Of a stretch of DNA of 36,130 nt, positions 33,718 through 36,130 are shown piece after piece. The DNA is from Bacillota bacterium. GTDB lineage: Bacteria; Bacillota; UBA4882; UBA8346. The notes below the pieces were generated by a model, which worked only from the letters and a program-made list of their open reading frames with translations, had not been told where the DNA came from and did not search any database. A program made the translations under genes and the position numbers. The DNA lies in the NCBI GenBank assembly GCA_023436305.1, contig JAEZJQ010000042.1, positions 1 through 36,130 on the forward strand, written 5' to 3'. Every line of letters begins with the position of its first letter. The first letter of the stretch is position 1.

Positions 33718-33769
33718 AATATCGTTAATCCGGGAGTACGTGACCCGTCTGCTATGGCAATCACCCCCT

Positions 33770-34330
33770 CTAAAACCTAACCTGCACCCCGGCCATAATC
33801 CGGGTATCATAATCCTTCTCCGCCCGGCCAAAAGCTACCACTTCAACCCGCCAAAACTCGAAAGATAGAAAGTCTCTCTGGATAAATCCGCCCGGGCGAA
33901 TTGTATCTCCATCCGCCACAAAATAGGCACCAACGCTCCATAGTTTTCTCGGCGGCTCCGGAGGCGGTTTGTACTTTACTGTTACCTCGGTATCATAAAA
34001 CTTTGTATCGACCTTTAATAAATCGTTAGTTCGCTCGACAATGGTTTCACCGGTAACTTTTACCTCAGCGTTTTCAGTGATGAACTCGCCGGCGACAGGT
34101 ACCGTAACTTTAAAGTCAGGGTTATATGTTCCGGCCGGGTTGGCTGGCTGCTGGGGAATAGTTACCTGCCCGGAAATATCGCTAATATAAACCGGCTCCT
34201 TGATAGTGACGATCACCGGTTCTAGATCGGGTCCGGGCCGGGGCTGAAATTTGACAAATAAAAAAGCCGTGATTATCAAGGCACTAATTAGGCCAATCAC
34301 GACTCCTAGTATAAATATATATTTCTTCAT
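33770..34330 (-). CDS. Membrane-anchored beta-rich protein, spanin candidate
   Basis: This 186-aa protein has one N-terminal transmembrane segment (about residues 4-27, MKKYIFILGVVIGLISALIITAFLF), a Pro-rich linker and a long beta-rich outer part, finishing DTRIMAGVQVRF. The order holin, endolysin, this gene, followed by a terminator, is the order of a lysis cassette, where Gram-negative phages place a spanin to breach the outer membrane. An N-terminal membrane helix plus an exported domain ending in a barrel-like strand with terminal Phe would fit a protein that reaches the outer membrane. No homologous family is recognised, so spanin is a position-based guess. GGAGG lies upstream of the ATG. 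Confidence 0.5.
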   Translation of the reverse strand: MKKYIFILGVVIGLISALIITAFLFVKFQPRPGPDLEPVIVTIKEPVYISDISGQVTIPQQPANPAGTYNPDFKVTVPVAGEFITENAEVKVTGETIVERTNDLLKVDTKFYDTEVTVKYKPPPEPPRKLWSVGAYFVADGDTIRPGGFIQRDFLSFEFWRVEVVAFGRAEKDYDTRIMAGVQVRF

Positions 34331-34355
34331 CCTTATTTGGATTCCTCCTTCTCAC

Positions 34356-35120
34356 TCACAACAAAATATAGTCTTTTCCGGAATATCCCCTGGTCCGTTG
34401 GCATACTTCAAACCCTTCAGCCGAGCCGTCATCATTCGTATTTCCCTCGATGGAGTAAAAATAGTCATCCTCGGCCTGCAAGACTACCCCGGTATGGCTC
34501 CACTGCCCTGCCCCTTTTCGGACCAAAAACAACGACCCGTCCAGCTGCTTTCGGGGAATAGTCTCCAGCTTATTCTCAGCCAAGAAAATCAATTTCTCCT
34601 GGGCTTCCTTTGCCATCAAATAGCAGGAAAAAGAGTACTTTAACGGCACTGGAACTCCTAGACTACCACAGGCCTGCTGCAACAAGTAGCTGACGAATCC
34701 ACAACACCACGGCCACTGAGTCCCTTCTTTGCCCTGCATGTACAGGCGGACCCACGGCCCCTTGTTTTGACCGCCGATTTCTCTGGGGTGAACGGCTAGA
34801 TGTTGCTGGGCATAAAGTGAGACCATTTCGCGGATTGCGAACCGACCGGCCGGATTAATGGGCGATAAGGCATAAATTAACGGGGCGATCAGCTCCGTTA
34901 GAGTATTCTTTGTTAGTTGCCCATCATGAGGCTGCGGTAAATTTCTGGCGACCTGGAAGTCGATTAGAGCTTGTCTGGTCGCAGGGCCATAGATGCCGTC
35001 GATAACGGTGTAAAAACCATTTAGACAAAGCCACTCTTGGACTCGTTTAATCCGTTCTTTGGCAGAGACGGTATCAAAGACGGCTGAATAGATATAGTCT
35101 TTGTCTACGTTTGGACTCAT
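34356..35120 (-). CDS. Phage endolysin: peptidoglycan-binding plus CHAP-like amidase/peptidase
   Basis: In this 254-aa protein, residues 20-80 form a PG_binding_1 domain (VQEWLCLNGFYTVIDGIYGPATRQALIDFQVARNL). Residues 95-254 form a CHAP-like papain-fold domain with Cys139 or Cys140 in WPWCCGFVSYLL as nucleophile, His209 in WSHTGVV and Asn227 in EGNTN. Such enzymes cut peptide cross-links or the amide bond of peptidoglycan. It has no signal peptide, so it needs the holin encoded just upstream for release. AAGGAGG precedes the ATG at 10 nt. Confidence 0.85.
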   Translation of the reverse strand: MSPNVDKDYIYSAVFDTVSAKERIKRVQEWLCLNGFYTVIDGIYGPATRQALIDFQVARNLPQPHDGQLTKNTLTELIAPLIYALSPINPAGRFAIREMVSLYAQQHLAVHPREIGGQNKGPWVRLYMQGKEGTQWPWCCGFVSYLLQQACGSLGVPVPLKYSFSCYLMAKEAQEKLIFLAENKLETIPRKQLDGSLFLVRKGAGQWSHTGVVLQAEDDYFYSIEGNTNDDGSAEGFEVCQRTRGYSGKDYILL

Positions 35121-35172
35121 AGTTTGAAAACCTCCTTTCTTGGTTATTTGTCTCTATTACTTAATTAATTGA

Positions 35173-35688
35173 TTATCCGTGTATCAAGGGAGGCCCGTTT
35201 TGTGACTTTTGCGGCGAAACCTCCCCTTGATTTTCCATTTGTTCACGCCGCCCATGCAAAAACCGCATAACCAAGTCTATCAATCCAATCCTAACGCCAT
35301 AGTGATCAGTTAATTTTTTCGCTTTCTCAAAAATCGATATGAGCTCTGTCGTTGCGATTATTCCCTGGATATACGCTTCGAGTGCACTCAATGCCGATAT
35401 CATACTGCAAAAATGCCCCATAGACAAAGCCACGGCATAAACTAACAGTTTAACAACCCCTTCGCGCATTCGCCTTGATTCGATTTTGGTATGAGGATCG
35501 ACCCAGGCAAACCAAAGAGCGCCAATCCAATCGACAATAACAAAAACAATTATCGCCGTATAAGCCGGCCTAAACTCCCCATACAACGCCGACACGGCCC
35601 AAATAAAAACCCCGGTTATGGTCTTCCATACCGGGAATTCGCCCAAACGCTTAAAAAAATGGGCAAAAACCTCTACATCATTATTCAA
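35173..35688 (-). CDS. Phage holin of the phage_holin_4_1 (Cph1/TcdE) type
   Basis: This 171-aa protein has three to four hydrophobic segments (about residues 20-36, 42-60, 80-98 and a weaker one at 105-120) and the family pattern TKIESRRMREGVVKLLVYAVALSMG...ELISIFEKAKKL. These holins form holes in the cytoplasmic membrane that let the endolysin through. The start is TTG 35688 (MNNDVEVF). The C-terminal 30 residues are polar, longer than the usual 140-aa length. First gene of the lysis module. Confidence 0.85.
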   Translation of the reverse strand: MNNDVEVFAHFFKRLGEFPVWKTITGVFIWAVSALYGEFRPAYTAIIVFVIVDWIGALWFAWVDPHTKIESRRMREGVVKLLVYAVALSMGHFCSMISALSALEAYIQGIIATTELISIFEKAKKLTDHYGVRIGLIDLVMRFLHGRREQMENQGEVSPQKSQNGPPLIHG

Positions 35689-35718
35689 CCTAACCCACCC
35701 CTTTTTTATATATTAAAA

Positions 35719-35742
35719 AACCGCCCTTATTGATAGGCGGTT
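35719..35742 (-). terminator. Rho-independent terminator upstream of the holin gene
   Basis: AACCGCC (35719-35725) pairs with GGCGGTT (35736-35742), and TTTTTT follows in minus-strand direction. It would stop transcription coming from genes to the right of the window before the lysis module, so lysis must have its own promoter or antitermination. Confidence 0.75.
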
Positions 35743-35780
35743 AATTAGCATAAAAAATAGTCTATGCACGAGTTTAAATA

Positions 35781-35814
35781 AGACCCGGTGTCCTGTGTCA
35801 GCAGGCCCGGGTCT
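35781..35814. other. Strong GC-rich hairpin between divergent genes
   Basis: AGACCCGG (35781-35788) pairs with CCGGGTCT (35807-35814), with an inner CCTG/CAGG pairing. There is no real T-run on either side. Terminator-like or regulatory structure. Confidence 0.45.
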
Positions 35815-35969
35815 ATGTGTTTATTACAATCTTTGTTAAACTAATTTTTATTTAAATAAATATATACACTTTATCAAACCCACTCAATTTCTAAATTATC
35901 GAATCCATATGTACTTATGTTTATTGTTATATTATAATTAAGTTAAAATCTTTCTGTAGGAGGGCTCCA

Positions 35970-36130
35970 ATGTCAATATCCAACTTTCAAGAACGATATA
36001 ACGCACGTTATTTAAATGGATATAGAGCATCACTGAATGGATACGAGTTCGCACGATGGCAGGCTCTATATCATTTCATTAAAAAGGTTTTGAAATTAGA
36101 GAATACCAACAATTTTCTCGATTTCGGTTG
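35970..36130 (+). CDS. SAM-dependent methyltransferase (partial, runs off the window)
   Basis: Only the first 53 codons are present. The N-terminus, with NARYLNGYRASLNGYEFARWQAL, is followed by TNNFLDFGC, the start of class-I methyltransferase motif I (hhDxGxG). Start ATG 35970 has GGAGGG upstream. Methylated target unknown; in an integrated element it could modify DNA, lipids or sugars. It is on the strand opposite to the lysis genes. Confidence 0.65.
   Translation, partial: MSISNFQERYNARYLNGYRASLNGYEFARWQALYHFIKKVLKLENTNNFLDFG

Larger units (their letters stand above)
33417..33769. other. 353-bp non-coding region with par promoter and repeats
   Basis: There is no gene. From left to right: a 7-bp inverted repeat GTAATAC/GTATTAC (33441-33456), the par promoter (33466-33494), an 8-bp inverted repeat CAACGAAT/ATTCGTTG (33492-33512) flanked by direct repeats AAATTCA (33484-33490 and 33515-33521), then sequence without recognisable elements, and the terminator of the lysis genes (33684-33717). 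The repeat cluster is the likely parC centromere-operator. Confidence 0.55.

Noticed and set aside
1..36130. CRISPR arrays, tRNA and rRNA genes
   Set aside because: No regularly spaced repeats and no cloverleaf or rRNA-like sequence found on reading.

Overview
The window reads as chromosomal DNA of a diderm (two-membrane) bacterium with Bacillota-like gene style. Shine-Dalgarno sites are strong AAGGAGG types, TTG and GTG starts occur, and rho-independent terminators are common. The two-membrane inference rests on two small secreted proteins that look like outer-membrane beta-barrels (1150-1746, 9336-9854) and on solute-binding proteins with ordinary signal peptides instead of lipoboxes. I cannot name the species.

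Region 1 (1-9854) holds mixed single genes: a structured leader and a secreted NTF2-like protein, a barrel protein, a small orphan, a CAP-domain protein, a stand-alone LuxR-type regulator, a YbgC-type thioesterase, a TolB-like propeller lipoprotein, a degenerate serine-recombinase domain, an orphan 298-aa helical protein, DegV, and a membrane-anchored LuxR-type regulator divergent from a second barrel protein. Region 2 (9947-16807) is a minus-strand peptide ABC importer. Its permeases and binding protein resemble YejE, YejB and YejA, but its two ATPases are separate. A metallo-beta-lactamase-fold hydrolase lies upstream of it. Region 3 (17184-19865) has a C45-like acyltransferase/hydrolase and a TIR/deoxyribosyltransferase-like protein, both on the plus strand.

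Region 4 (19948-30422) is a minus-strand carbohydrate regulon: a YgeY-like M20 hydrolase, a LacI-family repressor, a ribokinase-family kinase, an RbsB/LsrB-like binding protein, an RbsA-like ATPase, a second M20 hydrolase, two RbsC-like permeases and a GATase1-like protein. Three near-identical palindromic operators lie in front of the kinase (two) and the repressor (one). Two amidohydrolases within one sugar-uptake regulon suggest an N-acylated or amide-linked sugar or nucleoside-like substrate (inference).

Region 5 (30639-36130) has a bacteriohemerythrin and then a comM gene that breaks off at its conserved CPCG motif near position 31615. Beyond the break are a double-HTH regulator, a ParM/ParR-type segregation pair with its own promoter and operator-like repeats, a lysis module (holin, endolysin and a spanin-like membrane protein) and the start of a methyltransferase. 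I read this as the left end of a prophage or phage-plasmid integrated in comM, with the rest outside the window.

Across the window there is a dispersed repeat: two 41-bp copies differing at 2 positions (66-106 inverted, 16916-16956), a shorter third copy at 2355-2387, and a weaker relative at 9158-9186. No rRNA, tRNA or CRISPR array was seen.
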